Source: Alphaproteobacteria bacterium (GTDB taxonomy: Bacteria > Pseudomonadota > Alphaproteobacteria > Rhodobacterales > Rhodobacteraceae). Taken from it: 64,000 bases of DNA. Each line of letters starts with the position of its first letter. Positions within the stretch are counted from its first letter, which is position 1. Both the position numbers and the translations under genes were made by a program. The stretch covers positions 1 to 64,000 of the forward strand of contig JAUIBL010000015.1 in the NCBI GenBank assembly GCA_030428355.1. Reading direction: 5' to 3'. Under the pieces are notes generated by a model. That model worked only from the letters and a program-made list of their open reading frames with translations. It did not search any database and was not told the DNA's origin. Of the stretch, positions 44,723 to 53,703 are shown piece after piece.

Positions 44723-45490
44723 ATGCAGAACTGGGCCGGATATGGCGCCATCGTCACCGGTGGCGCATCGGGGCTGGGCGCGGCGACGGCGGCGCGTTTG
44801 GCCGAGGATGGGCTGAAGGTCACTCTGTTCGACCGCAATGCGGATATGGCCAAGGCGCAGGCGGCTGCCATTGGCGGGGCATATGCGGTGGTCGACGTGG
44901 GCGATCCGGCCTCGGTTGCGGCTGGGCTGGACGTGGCGTGTACCGCGCATGGAACGCCCCGCGTGCTGATCAATTGTGCGGGAATCGGAGGTGCCGCGAA
45001 GACCGTGTCGCGGGGGGCACCGCATGATCCCGAGCTTTTCGAGCGCACACTTCGCGTGAACCTGATCGGCAGTTTCAACTGCGCAAGTCAGGTGGCGGCA
45101 CAGATGGTGTCGGCCGAGCCCATGGATGCGGATGGCGCGCGGGGGGTGATCGTCAACACTGCCTCGGTCGCAGCATTTGACGGGCAGGTCGGCCAATTGG
45201 CCTATGCGGCGTCGAAAGGCGGGATCGTGTCGATGACCCTGCCGATGGCGCGCGATCTGGCGGATAAGGGTGTTCGCGTATGTACCGTGGCACCGGGCCT
45301 TTTCCTGACGCCGCTGCTGCATGAACTTCCCGAGGATGTTCAGAAGTCGCTGGGAGCGCAGGTGCCGTTTCCGTCCCGTCTTGGCGATCCGGTGGAATTT
45401 GCCGCGCTTGTATCCCACATCACGCAGAACCCGATGCTGAATGGCGAAGTGATCCGTCTGGATGGCGCGATCCGGATGGCGCCCCGCTAG
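44723..45490 (+). CDS. SDR dehydrogenase, HSD10-like 3-hydroxyacyl-CoA type
   Basis: A 255-residue short-chain dehydrogenase. TGGASGLGAA (~12-21) binds NAD, LINCAG (~83) follows, and the catalytic set is Ser in NTASVAAFDGQ and YAASK (~165-169). The block FDGQVGQLAYAASKGGIVSMTLP matches type II 3-hydroxyacyl-CoA dehydrogenases (HSD17B10 group). It is cotranscribed with the MarR gene and could oxidise the hydroxyacyl-CoA made by the crotonase further right, completing a side-chain oxidation set. Confidence 0.8.
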   Translation: MQNWAGYGAIVTGGASGLGAATAARLAEDGLKVTLFDRNADMAKAQAAAIGGAYAVVDVGDPASVAAGLDVACTAHGTPRVLINCAGIGGAAKTVSRGAPHDPELFERTLRVNLIGSFNCASQVAAQMVSAEPMDADGARGVIVNTASVAAFDGQVGQLAYAASKGGIVSMTLPMARDLADKGVRVCTVAPGLFLTPLLHELPEDVQKSLGAQVPFPSRLGDPVEFAALVSHITQNPMLNGEVIRLDGAIRMAPR

Positions 45491-45492
45491 GA

Positions 45493-47151
45493 TCAGTCTT
45501 GATCGGACGGGCGGCCCACGGGTTTCAGACTGTCGAAAGGCTTGCCGGTGGTGGCCTCGTATTCCGCCTCGTCCCAGAACCCGATCAGGATGCCGACTTC
45601 GGCTGCGATCTTCTGGCTGTCCAGCACCTGCGGTGTGGCGGTTATGCGGGTGTGGTGCCGCGTCGCCCAGTCCAGAAGGGCTGCCTCCATCCGGGCGCGG
45701 ACCTGCTGATGCTCGGGGAGGTCTGATGCGCCGAGGTCGGTCAGTTCCTGCGGGTCGGATTGCAGGTCGAAGAGGATCGGTCGGAACGTCTCGCAGCGGA
45801 TGTACTTCCAACGCCCGTCAAAGATCATCTTGGTGTGCGCGTGTTCCTGCGGCACGCCAAGCGCCTGAGCCATTTCGGACCAGTGGTAGTCATGTTCGCT
45901 GATCGCATAGTGGCGGGAGAAGCCGTGTATGCCATGCAGGATCGGCGTGAGGTCGCGGCCTTCGAGAACGTGGGGTTTCGGCGTGCCGCCGACAGCCGCG
46001 AGGAAGGTCGGCGCGAGGTCGATCATCTCGACCAGCGCGTCGGAGACAAGGCCGCGTGTCGCATTGGCCTCGGGACGTGGGTCGTGGATGATGAGCGGTA
46101 CCTTGACCGCGACGTCGTGGTAGAAATCCTTGTCGCCCATCCAGTGGTCGCCCATGTAGTCGCCGTGATCCGAGGTGAAGGCGATGATCGTGGTCTTGCT
46201 GAGGCCTGTGTCGTCCATCCATTTGAACAGGCGGCCCAGATTGTCGTCGAGCTGCTTGATCAGGCCCATATAGGCGGGGATCACGTGTTCGCGCACATAG
46301 TCGCGCGAAAAGCTGCGGCATACGCGGGCGTTCAGGTAGGCCTGCATCAGCGGATGGTCGGTGGTGCGTTCCGCGTCAGAGCGGATCGGGTCGAGGATGT
46401 GCCGCGCGTCATACATGTCGTGATAGGGCGCAGGCACGATGTAGGGCCAGTGCGGTTTGATGTAGCTGAGATGGCAGACCCACGGGCAGTCGTCATTTTG
46501 CGCGGCCTGCATGAAGTCCATCGCGCGGTTGGTCATGTAGGCGGTCTCGGAGTGTTCCTCGGGGACGTTGGCCGCAAGGCGCGAGTTTTTCAGGAGCCAC
46601 GCCGAGAGCAGTTCGCCATCGGGATCGACACCGGAATTGGCGAAGTCTTCCCACGGGTTATCCGATGAATACCCGTGCGCAACGAGGTAATCGTCATAGG
46701 CCGACCAGTTCTGCCGCGCGCTGTCGGGGTGCAGCCCGTCGTCGCGTTCGAAGATGTCGAACCCGCATTCCGCGCGTCGCACGCCGATTTCGCTGTTGGG
46801 GTCTATGCCCAGCCACGCCATGCCTTCGGCGTCGGCCTTCATATGCGTCTTGCCGACGAGAACCGCGCGCGACCCCACTTCGCGCAGGTGATCGCCCAAG
46901 ATGGGTTCGCCCACGCGCAGGGGCATTCCGTTCCACGTTGACCCGTGGCTGCGCACGTAACGCCCGGTATAGGCCGACATCCGCGACGGGCCGCAGACCG
47001 GCGATTGCACATAGGCATTGGTGAACCGCACCCCGCGTTGGGCGATGGCATCGATATGGGGGGTGTGCAGATGCGGGTGGCCGTAGCAGCTCAGGTAATC
47101 GAAGCGCAGCTGGTCAGCCATGATCCAGAGGACGTTGGGATGTTCTGACAT
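45493..47151 (-). CDS. Sulfatase (formylglycine type), cytosolic
   Basis: A 552-residue member of the alkaline phosphatase/sulfatase superfamily. WIMADQLRFDYLSCYGH (~10-26) carries the first metal-binding Asp, CGPSRMSAYTGRY (~53-65) contains the C-x-P-S-R motif whose Cys becomes formylglycine, and TSDHGDYMGDHWM (~323) supplies later metal ligands. There is no signal peptide, so it acts on a substrate already inside the cell. The maturase is not in the window. It is convergent with the dehydrogenase gene and precedes nothing else on its strand. An aryl or alkyl sulfate is possible; a phosphonate ester is an alternative. Confidence 0.85.
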   Translation of the reverse strand: MSEHPNVLWIMADQLRFDYLSCYGHPHLHTPHIDAIAQRGVRFTNAYVQSPVCGPSRMSAYTGRYVRSHGSTWNGMPLRVGEPILGDHLREVGSRAVLVGKTHMKADAEGMAWLGIDPNSEIGVRRAECGFDIFERDDGLHPDSARQNWSAYDDYLVAHGYSSDNPWEDFANSGVDPDGELLSAWLLKNSRLAANVPEEHSETAYMTNRAMDFMQAAQNDDCPWVCHLSYIKPHWPYIVPAPYHDMYDARHILDPIRSDAERTTDHPLMQAYLNARVCRSFSRDYVREHVIPAYMGLIKQLDDNLGRLFKWMDDTGLSKTTIIAFTSDHGDYMGDHWMGDKDFYHDVAVKVPLIIHDPRPEANATRGLVSDALVEMIDLAPTFLAAVGGTPKPHVLEGRDLTPILHGIHGFSRHYAISEHDYHWSEMAQALGVPQEHAHTKMIFDGRWKYIRCETFRPILFDLQSDPQELTDLGASDLPEHQQVRARMEAALLDWATRHHTRITATPQVLDSQKIAAEVGILIGFWDEAEYEATTGKPFDSLKPVGRPSDQD

Positions 47152-47225
47152 GCCGGGCTCGCTTGCTTGGGGTTCGGGAGCCTAGATGTGCCGCAGGCGG
47201 GTGGCGCTGTCCAGCATCGGGGGAT

Positions 47226-47252
47226 GTCTTGCGCCGTTGGCTGGCGCAAGAC
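47226..47252 (-). terminator. Hairpin ending the TRAP operon
   Basis: GTCTTGCGCC (47226-47235) pairs perfectly with GGCGCAAGAC (47243-47252) around a 7-base loop, just after the dctM stop. There is no T tract. It separates the transporter genes from the sulfatase gene on the same strand. Confidence 0.6.
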
Positions 47253-47255
47253 GAT

Positions 47256-48584
47256 TTACAGCGCGTCGATCACCCAGACCAGCCAGAGCGTGATCGGCGG
47301 GAAGGCGGCGAGGATCACCACGCGCACCATGTCGGTCAGGACAAAGGGCAGGGCGCCCTTGTAGGTCTGGCCGATGGGGGTGTCCTTGGCCATCGAGTTG
47401 ATGATGAAAAGGTTCATCCCCACGGGTGGCGTGATCAGCCCGACCTCGACCACGATCAGCACGAGGATGCCGAACCAGAGGCCGAAATCATTGGCGCTCA
47501 TCCCGAAGTCGAGCACCGACATGATCGGGAAGATGATCGGCACGGTCAGAAGGACCATGGACAGGCTGTCCATGACACATCCGAAGATCAGGTACATGAT
47601 GAGAACGAGCGTGAGTATGAACCATGGCGAAAAGCCCTGATCTCCCACCCAGGCCGAGGCGGTTTGCGGCAGTTGAGTGAGTGACAGGAAGTTGTTGTAA
47701 ATGCCCGCACCAAGGATGATGAGAAAGATCATTGCCGAGGACGCGGCGGTCGACAGGATCGCCTGATTGAGCTTGCCCCATGTCATCTGGCCCGAGGCCA
47801 GCGCCACAAGGCCCGTCCCGGCTGCGCCCACGGCGGCGGCTTCGGTCGGGGTGAAGATGCCCGCATAGATGCCGCCCACGACGGCGACGAAGATGAGGAT
47901 GACCGGCCAGACCTGACCCAGCGCCTTCATCCGTTCGCCCCACGGCACGCGGTCTTTGACGGCGGCGCTGTTGGGGGACATGCGGACCCAGACTGAGATC
48001 GCGATCATGTAGCCGATGGCGGCGAGGATACCGGGGATCAGGGCGGCGACGAACAGCTTCTCGATATTCTGTTCGGCGAGGATCGCGTAAATCACGAGGA
48101 TCACCGAGGGCGGGATCAGGATGCCTAGTGTGCCACCCGCCGCCAACGCACCGGTTGCAAGTGATCCGGGATAGCCGTAACGGCGCAGCTCGGGCAGCGC
48201 GACCTGTCCCATTGTGGCGGCGGTCGCCAGCGACGATCCGCAGATCGCGCCAAACCCCGCACAGGCCCCGACGGCGGACATGGCGACACCACCTTTGCGA
48301 TGGCCCAGATAGCTTTCGGCGGCGCGGAAGAGGGCTGCAGACATGCCCGACAGGGTGGCGAACTGGCCCATCAGCAGAAAGAGCGGGATAATCGAGAAGG
48401 AATAGTTGGAAAACGTGCCGTAGGTGAGCGTTTTCAACTGGTTCAGGGTCATCATGGATGTCCCGATCACCAGATAGGTGCCGCCGACACCGATGCCGAT
48501 CATCGCCAGCGCGATGGGTGCGCGCAGAAAGACGAGGATCAGAAGGACGGGAAAGGACCAGAGCGCCAGTTCGATATTGGTCAT
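47256..48584 (-). CDS. dctM: TRAP transporter large permease subunit
   Basis: A 442-residue DctM permease with about 12 membrane helices. GQFATLSGMSAALFRAAESYLG (helices 2-3), GSSLATAATMGQVALPEL and the C-terminal LITPPVGMNLFIINSMAKD are family signatures. It carries the solute in a sodium-coupled step with DctQ. It is the last gene of dctP-dctQ-dctM, 12 bases after dctQ. Confidence 0.92.
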   Translation of the reverse strand: MTNIELALWSFPVLLILVFLRAPIALAMIGIGVGGTYLVIGTSMMTLNQLKTLTYGTFSNYSFSIIPLFLLMGQFATLSGMSAALFRAAESYLGHRKGGVAMSAVGACAGFGAICGSSLATAATMGQVALPELRRYGYPGSLATGALAAGGTLGILIPPSVILVIYAILAEQNIEKLFVAALIPGILAAIGYMIAISVWVRMSPNSAAVKDRVPWGERMKALGQVWPVILIFVAVVGGIYAGIFTPTEAAAVGAAGTGLVALASGQMTWGKLNQAILSTAASSAMIFLIILGAGIYNNFLSLTQLPQTASAWVGDQGFSPWFILTLVLIMYLIFGCVMDSLSMVLLTVPIIFPIMSVLDFGMSANDFGLWFGILVLIVVEVGLITPPVGMNLFIINSMAKDTPIGQTYKGALPFVLTDMVRVVILAAFPPITLWLVWVIDAL

Positions 48585-48596
48585 GTCATGTGGTTC

Positions 48597-49109
48597 CTAG
48601 TCCGGCAACCCGGCAATCCGACGTCCTGACCGCAGAACACAGAACGCGGCGACGATGATGAAGCCGACCGCGCCCAGCAGGCTGGCAGCGTAGCCTTGCC
48701 AGACCGGGATCTGCGCGATCAGGGTGGTTTCGCCGAAGGACAGCTTGTCCTGCATGCCCAGATAGAGCCGCCATGTTCCCACAGCCGCCACCACGAGCAT
48801 CGCGAGATTGAACGCGAGGTCCAGAAAGCGGTCCATCGGCTTTGGCATGACAGGCTGGAAAAGATCGACGCGGGCATGGGCCTCGGTGAACTGCGCCCAA
48901 GGCAAAAAGGCAAAGATCGCCGCGGCCATGCCGATCTCGGTCATGTCATAGATGCCACGGATCGGGCCGATGCCGACGTTCAGCGGCACAAGCGCGCGAC
49001 CGATGATGGAAAAGCAGGTCAGCACGATCAGGCACAAGAGCACCACACCCCCGGCGATGGCCAGAACGCGGGCAATGAGTTCGACAAGGATCTGAAGTCG
49101 CCGGTACAT
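48597..49109 (-). CDS. dctQ: TRAP transporter small permease subunit
   Basis: A 170-residue protein with four membrane helices (about 14-35, 55-72, 93-112 and 135-158) in the DctQ pattern. GGGGAGG stands seven bases upstream of ATG 49109. It bridges the binding protein and DctM. Confidence 0.88.
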   Translation of the reverse strand: MYRRLQILVELIARVLAIAGGVVLLCLIVLTCFSIIGRALVPLNVGIGPIRGIYDMTEIGMAAAIFAFLPWAQFTEAHARVDLFQPVMPKPMDRFLDLAFNLAMLVVAAVGTWRLYLGMQDKLSFGETTLIAQIPVWQGYAASLLGAVGFIIVAAFCVLRSGRRIAGLPD

Positions 49110-49173
49110 GCCGTCCTCCCCATGGTGCTGCGGGCCGCTTGGGACGGCCCACAGCCTTCGCTGCTCGGATTGA

Positions 49174-50211
49174 TCAGCCGCCGTGTTTGGCGATCAGCGA
49201 TCTGGCCTGTTCGATCAGCGCTGCGCCGTCGATGCCCTTGGCGTCCATGTCCGCCACCCAGCGATCGATCACAGGCTGTGACGCCTCTTTCCAACGGGCG
49301 ACTTCGGCGTCGTCGAGGGTGACGATCGTGTTGCCGGCATCGACGGCGATCTGACGGGCCGGAGCGTCCATGTCCCACATCACCTGACTTGCAAAGGCGG
49401 ACAGTTTTTCACCGGATTCCGCGTCGATGATGGCACGCAGATCATCGGGCAGGGCTTCGTATTTGGCCTTGTTCATCACGAGGACGATGGCCGCCGTGTA
49501 AAGCGACTCTTCGCCCGAAAACTCGGTGTGGTTGCTCACGAGTTCCGACAGACGGATCGCGGTGGTGACTTCCCACGGGATCACGGTTGCCTTGACCACG
49601 CCCTTGGACAGGGCTTCGGGGATCGCCGGGAGCGGCATGCCCACGGGTTCCGCGCCCAGTTCGGACAGCAGGTCGTTGATGATCCGGGTCGGACCGCGCA
49701 GTGTCAGGCCCTGCATGTCCTCAAGGCTGTTCACGCCATCGGCCGAATGGATGACGCCGGGGCCGTGGACCCATGCGCCCAGAACCTTGACGTCCTGATA
49801 TTCATTGTTCTGGAAATCGCTGGCGACCATTTCCCAATAGGCTTTGGCCGTTGCGACCGGATCAGTCATCATGAAGGGCAGCTCGAACACTTCGGTGCGC
49901 GGAAAGCGACCGGGGGTGTAGCCGACCACGGTCATCGCCAGATCGACCACACCATCGCGGGCCTGGTCCATCAGTTCTGGCGGACGGCCGCCCAGCGACA
50001 TCGCGTCGAAATGCTCGATCTTGATGCGGCCACCGGATGCCTCTTCGACCTGTGCGCCCCAGGGCTTGAGGATCTGCGCGGGTACAGGCGCGGGCGGCGG
50101 CAGGAACTGGTGCAGGCGCAGGGTGACTTCCTGCGCATAGGCCGCGCTGGACACGGCGATGGCGGCTGCGGCACCCAACAGGGCGCTTTTCACAAAGCTT
50201 CTTCTTTTCAT
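49174..50211 (-). CDS. dctP: TRAP transporter binding protein, aromatic-acid-like
   Basis: A 345-residue periplasmic binding protein. The leader MKRRSFVKSALLGAAAAIAV has a twin-arginine motif and an AYA-QE cleavage site, suggesting export in folded form. The mature start LRLHQFLPPPAPVPAQIL, the GGRIKIEHFDAMSLGGRPPE block and VVGYTPGRFPRTEVFELPF resemble TRAP binding proteins for aromatic acids such as the coumarate-binding group. The conserved Arg lies in LRGPTRIINDLL. ATG 50211 has GGGAGG before it; a longer frame has none. Confidence 0.85.
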   Translation of the reverse strand: MKRRSFVKSALLGAAAAIAVSSAAYAQEVTLRLHQFLPPPAPVPAQILKPWGAQVEEASGGRIKIEHFDAMSLGGRPPELMDQARDGVVDLAMTVVGYTPGRFPRTEVFELPFMMTDPVATAKAYWEMVASDFQNNEYQDVKVLGAWVHGPGVIHSADGVNSLEDMQGLTLRGPTRIINDLLSELGAEPVGMPLPAIPEALSKGVVKATVIPWEVTTAIRLSELVSNHTEFSGEESLYTAAIVLVMNKAKYEALPDDLRAIIDAESGEKLSAFASQVMWDMDAPARQIAVDAGNTIVTLDDAEVARWKEASQPVIDRWVADMDAKGIDGAALIEQARSLIAKHGG

Positions 50212-50383
50212 TGTAAATCCTCCCAGATTTGTCGTCTTTGACGGTTTTTTGGTCCGACCTTCCCGTCCCATTTGATGTGGTCTTTGTGGGAAGGGAATGT
50301 CTCGACTGGTCAGGTGGTGGTAGGAAACGTGCATTTCAGACCTCGCTTTCTGCACGGCTCCGGCCTTGACCAGAGTCTTCGGG

Positions 50384-51172
50384 TCACTTCCTGAAATTTG
50401 GCTCCCTTTTTTCGAGAAATGCGCGAAGTCCTTCTTTTGCGCCGTCCGAGGTCTGGCACATTGCGGCGGCAAGGCTTTCGGTGAACAGGCCATCCGCCCG
50501 CGACATGTCCCCGATCCGTGCCAGCGCGTTGATCATCAGGTAGTTCGAAAACGGCGCATTGTCCGCGATCTTGCGGGCAAGCTTACGGGCCAGTGCAATC
50601 CCCTCGCCGTCACCGACCGCGTAATGCGCGAGGCCCAGAGAAACGGCGTCCTCGGCCCCGTAGCTGCGTCCGGTCAACATCATTTCACGCATGCGGTCGG
50701 GCCCGATGATGCGCCCGACACGCACCGTTGCGCCGCCACCAACGAAGATGCCGCGCCGGCCTTCGGGAAGCTGGAACCGCGCACTGGGTTCGGCAATGCG
50801 CACATGGGTCGAGGCGGCGATTTCCAAGCCACCTCCGATCACGGCACCTGTCAGCACAGAGATCACGGGCAGGCCGCCGAATTCGATCAGTTCGGACACG
50901 CGATGCCAGTTGCGGGAATGGTAGACGCCGTCAATCGGCGGGCGTTGTTCATGTTCTGCAAGGTCGAGGCCGGAACAGAAATGCCCGCCTTCGCCGCGGA
51001 GGATCACGGCGTTCACGCCCTCCGGCAGGTCCGAGAAAAAACGGTCGAGATCGTCGATCAGCGCATCATTCATCGCGTTGCGCTTTTCCGGGCGATCGAA
51101 CACCAGCGTGGCAATATCGCCATCGATTTCAACGCGGGTTACCGCGCCCGAGCGTGTTGACCCATCATGCAT
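50384..51172 (-). CDS. Crotonase-family enoyl-CoA hydratase (DmdD-like)
   Basis: A 262-residue crotonase. The oxyanion-hole segments are HFCSGLDLAEHE (~65) and GAVIGGGLEIAAS, and both catalytic glutamates are present, in GGGLEIAA and in PEGRRGIFVGGG. The pattern HSRNWHRVSELIEFGGLPVI and PEGRRGIF strongly recalls DmdD, the methylthioacryloyl-CoA hydratase of dimethylsulfoniopropionate breakdown, but this clade also contains hydratases for aromatic side chains. GGAGG lies five bases before ATG 51172. It is upstream of dctP on the same strand (172-base gap) and divergent from the amidohydrolase. Confidence 0.85.
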   Translation of the reverse strand: MHDGSTRSGAVTRVEIDGDIATLVFDRPEKRNAMNDALIDDLDRFFSDLPEGVNAVILRGEGGHFCSGLDLAEHEQRPPIDGVYHSRNWHRVSELIEFGGLPVISVLTGAVIGGGLEIAASTHVRIAEPSARFQLPEGRRGIFVGGGATVRVGRIIGPDRMREMMLTGRSYGAEDAVSLGLAHYAVGDGEGIALARKLARKIADNAPFSNYLMINALARIGDMSRADGLFTESLAAAMCQTSDGAKEGLRAFLEKREPNFRK

Positions 51173-51196
51173 TGGTGCCTCCCGCGTCTTCGATCA

Positions 51197-51228
51197 GTTT
51201 TGTTGTAGATATAAACGGTTTTGTTGTA
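51197..51228. promoter_or_regulatory. Tandem 11-bp operator-like direct repeat
   Basis: GTTTTGTTGTA occurs at 51197-51207 and again at 51218-51228, a spacing of exactly 21 bases or two helical turns, between the divergent crotonase and amidohydrolase genes. The pair is suited to cooperative binding of one regulator, possibly the MarR protein at 44244. Confidence 0.55.
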
Positions 51229-51273
51229 TAGCGTTTTTTGAAGCGGAGCGAAACGCGTGTCTGGAGGGCGGTC

Positions 51274-52170
51274 ATGGTCGAGTTTTCAAAGGTCCAAGCC
51301 ATTGATTTTCATACACATGCGGAAGAGCCCTGCAATCAGTGCCGGGATGATGGGTACAATGAGTTCCAATCCGGCATGGCTGCTTATTTCAAGAATCCCG
51401 CCGGTGCCGAGGGTATGTTGCCCACGGTTCAGGACACGGCGGCGTATTATCGAGAGCGCAACATCGCGGCGGTGATTTTCCCGGTGGACGCAGAGCGCGA
51501 AACCGGCTTTCGGCGCTATTCCAACGAGGAGGTCGCGCAGCTTTGCGCAGAGAATGACGACATTCTGATCCCCTTTGCGTCCGTTGATCCACACAAGGGC
51601 AAGGCCGGCGCGCGCGAGGTGCGACGTCTGGTGCGCGACTTTGGGGTGCGAGGGTTCAAGTTCCATCCTACGATGCAGGGGTTTTTCCCGAACGACCGCG
51701 AGGCGTGCTACACCGTTCTGGAAGCCTGCGCCGAGGAAGGCGTGATCACGCTGTTTCACACGGGTCAGACAGGGGTCGGATCGGGGATGCGCGGTGGCAT
51801 GGGTATGCGCCTGAAATACTCCAACCCCATGCATCTCGATGATGTGGCGGTCGACTTTCCGGACCTGCCCATCGTGTTGGCGCATCCCAGTTTTCCCTGG
51901 ACCGAAGAGGGGCTGGCGGTTGCGCAGCACAAGCCGAATGTCTATTTCGACATGTCTGGATGGTCGCCGAAGTACTTTCCCGAGATCTTCATCAAATACG
52001 CCAATTCGATCCTCAAGAAGAAGATGCTGTTCGGCTCCGACTGGCCTGCGATCACGCCGGATCGCTGGCTCAAGGATTTTGCCGATGCGCCCTTCAAGGA
52101 CGAAGTGCGGCCGCTGATCCTCAAGGAGAACGCAATGCGCCTTTTGGGTGTGTCGGACACAGGTGCCTGA
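51274..52170 (+). CDS. Amidohydrolase-family (TIM-barrel) hydrolase/decarboxylase
   Basis: A 298-residue amidohydrolase_2 protein. DFHTHAEEP (~10-18) supplies the HxH metal site, FHPTMQGF, FHTG and LAHPSFPW give further ligands, and FGSDWPAI holds the active-site Asp. The family includes decarboxylases and hydratases of aromatic intermediates (carboxymuconate semialdehyde, resorcylate, 4-oxalomesaconate) as well as hydrolases. ATG 51274 with GGAGG just ahead is preferred over an upstream TTG. It is three bases from the acyl-CoA dehydrogenase gene and so is probably in the same pathway. Confidence 0.8.
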   Translation: MVEFSKVQAIDFHTHAEEPCNQCRDDGYNEFQSGMAAYFKNPAGAEGMLPTVQDTAAYYRERNIAAVIFPVDAERETGFRRYSNEEVAQLCAENDDILIPFASVDPHKGKAGAREVRRLVRDFGVRGFKFHPTMQGFFPNDREACYTVLEACAEEGVITLFHTGQTGVGSGMRGGMGMRLKYSNPMHLDDVAVDFPDLPIVLAHPSFPWTEEGLAVAQHKPNVYFDMSGWSPKYFPEIFIKYANSILKKKMLFGSDWPAITPDRWLKDFADAPFKDEVRPLILKENAMRLLGVSDTGA

Positions 52171-52173
52171 CCC

Positions 52174-53703
52174 ATGACGGCATTTGTTGCGCCGGTTGAG
52201 GATATTCTGTTTTCGCTGCGCCATGTCGCCGAGGCAGATCGTGTCGCTGACTGGGATGACAGTCTTGCTGCGGACATTCTTGGACATTTCGCACAATTCG
52301 CCGAGGGTGTACTTGCGCCGCTGAATGCGGTGGGCGATGCACAGGGCGCGCGGCTTGTGGATGGCCGCGTGCGGATGCCGGATGGGTTCGGCGAGGCGTA
52401 TGAGCAGTTGGCGAACGGCGGCTGGCAAGGTCTGCGCGCGCCGGAGCGGTTTGGCGGCATGGATGTGTCCGCGCTTGTCGCGGCGGGGGTGTCGGAGGTG
52501 TTCTCTGGTGCGAACCATGCCTTGCAGATGGTCTGCGGTCTAGTGCCCGGTGCGATTGAAACGCTTCTGCATTTCGGAACAGCCGAGCAACAGGCACTTT
52601 GGATACCGCGCCTTGCCTCGGGCGAGGTGCTGTCGACCATGTGCCTGACCGAAGCCGGGGCCGGGTCGAATTTGTCGGCGATCCAGTGCAGGGCAGTGCA
52701 GAATGGCACCGGCTGGCAGCTTGACGGAGAGAAGATTTTCATCTCGGGCGGCGATCAGGATATGTCCTCGGGTATCCTGCATCTTGTTCTGGCCCGCAGC
52801 GGCGCGGTTGAAGACGGGTTGAACGGCCTGTCGCTGTTCCTGTGTTTGGCCGGTGAAGACGTGCATGTCACCCGCATCGAGGACAAGCTGGGTCTGCACG
52901 CCTCGCCCACCTGTCAGCTTGCCTTTCATAACGCGCGCGCCGAACTTGTCGGGGCCGAGGGCGACGGGCTTCGGGCCATGTTCACCGTGATGAATCATGC
53001 GCGTCTGGATGTTGCGTTGCAGGGCGTGGCCCATGCCGCGCGCGCGTCACAGATCGCAACTGCCTATGCGCAAGAGCGGGTGCAGGGGCGGCGCAGGGAT
53101 GGCAGCCCGGCGCGGCTGTCGGATCATGCGGATGTGCAGCGGATGCTGGAAGAGCAAGACGCCTTGGCCAACGGTGCGCGGGCGATGTGCCATGTCGCGT
53201 TCGTCGAATTGGAGCAGGGCAACCGGCCCGATCTCGTGGCCTTTCTCACACCGCTCTGCAAGGTGTTTGCATCGGAGGCCGGGATCAGAGCGGCTGACCT
53301 CGGGATCCAGGTTCTTGGGGGCTATGGCTATCTGAACGAATACCAGATCGGGCAGGTCTGGCGAGATGCGCGGATCACCGCGATCTATGAAGGGGCGAAC
53401 GGCATCCATGAACGCAGCATCGCGACACGCGGTCTGAAAGGGCCGGGTGCGGATCAGTTTGCGGATCTGATCCGCGACCTTGCGGGTTCGTCGGATCGGG
53501 TTTTGGTCCGGTTGGAAGAGTGGGAAGGGTGGCGCGACCGTATGCGATTGGCCGACACTGCCGAGCATGAGGCGCATGCATTTGCACAGGCAACCGCGCG
53601 TTTGTTCTTTCTTGCGTGCTGGGCGAAATGCGCAGGGGTTGCGGATCGGCATCCCGACCCCGCGCGTATCATGGCATCGGCGGAACGGGCGTTCAGTTTG
53701 TGA
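52174..53703 (+). CDS. Acyl-CoA dehydrogenase, DmdC-like
   Basis: A 509-residue FAD enzyme. The N-terminus FVAPVEDILFSLRHVAEADR, the MCLTEAGAGSNLSAI and FISGGDQDMSSGILHLVLAR segments and IEDKLGLHASPTCQLAF match DmdC, the methylmercaptopropionyl-CoA dehydrogenase family. The catalytic Glu is in IYEGANGIHERS. It is some 80 residues shorter than typical DmdC at the C-terminus. Together with the crotonase and the HSD10-like dehydrogenase it would run a beta-oxidation-like sequence; no acyl-CoA ligase is present in the window. Its end overlaps the convergent AraC gene by 11 bases. Confidence 0.83.
   Translation: MTAFVAPVEDILFSLRHVAEADRVADWDDSLAADILGHFAQFAEGVLAPLNAVGDAQGARLVDGRVRMPDGFGEAYEQLANGGWQGLRAPERFGGMDVSALVAAGVSEVFSGANHALQMVCGLVPGAIETLLHFGTAEQQALWIPRLASGEVLSTMCLTEAGAGSNLSAIQCRAVQNGTGWQLDGEKIFISGGDQDMSSGILHLVLARSGAVEDGLNGLSLFLCLAGEDVHVTRIEDKLGLHASPTCQLAFHNARAELVGAEGDGLRAMFTVMNHARLDVALQGVAHAARASQIATAYAQERVQGRRRDGSPARLSDHADVQRMLEEQDALANGARAMCHVAFVELEQGNRPDLVAFLTPLCKVFASEAGIRAADLGIQVLGGYGYLNEYQIGQVWRDARITAIYEGANGIHERSIATRGLKGPGADQFADLIRDLAGSSDRVLVRLEEWEGWRDRMRLADTAEHEAHAFAQATARLFFLACWAKCAGVADRHPDPARIMASAERAFSL

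Noticed and set aside
45493-47151. Choline sulfatase (betC) assignment
   Set aside because: No bet genes or choline transporter nearby and the specificity-determining C-terminal region was not recognisable.
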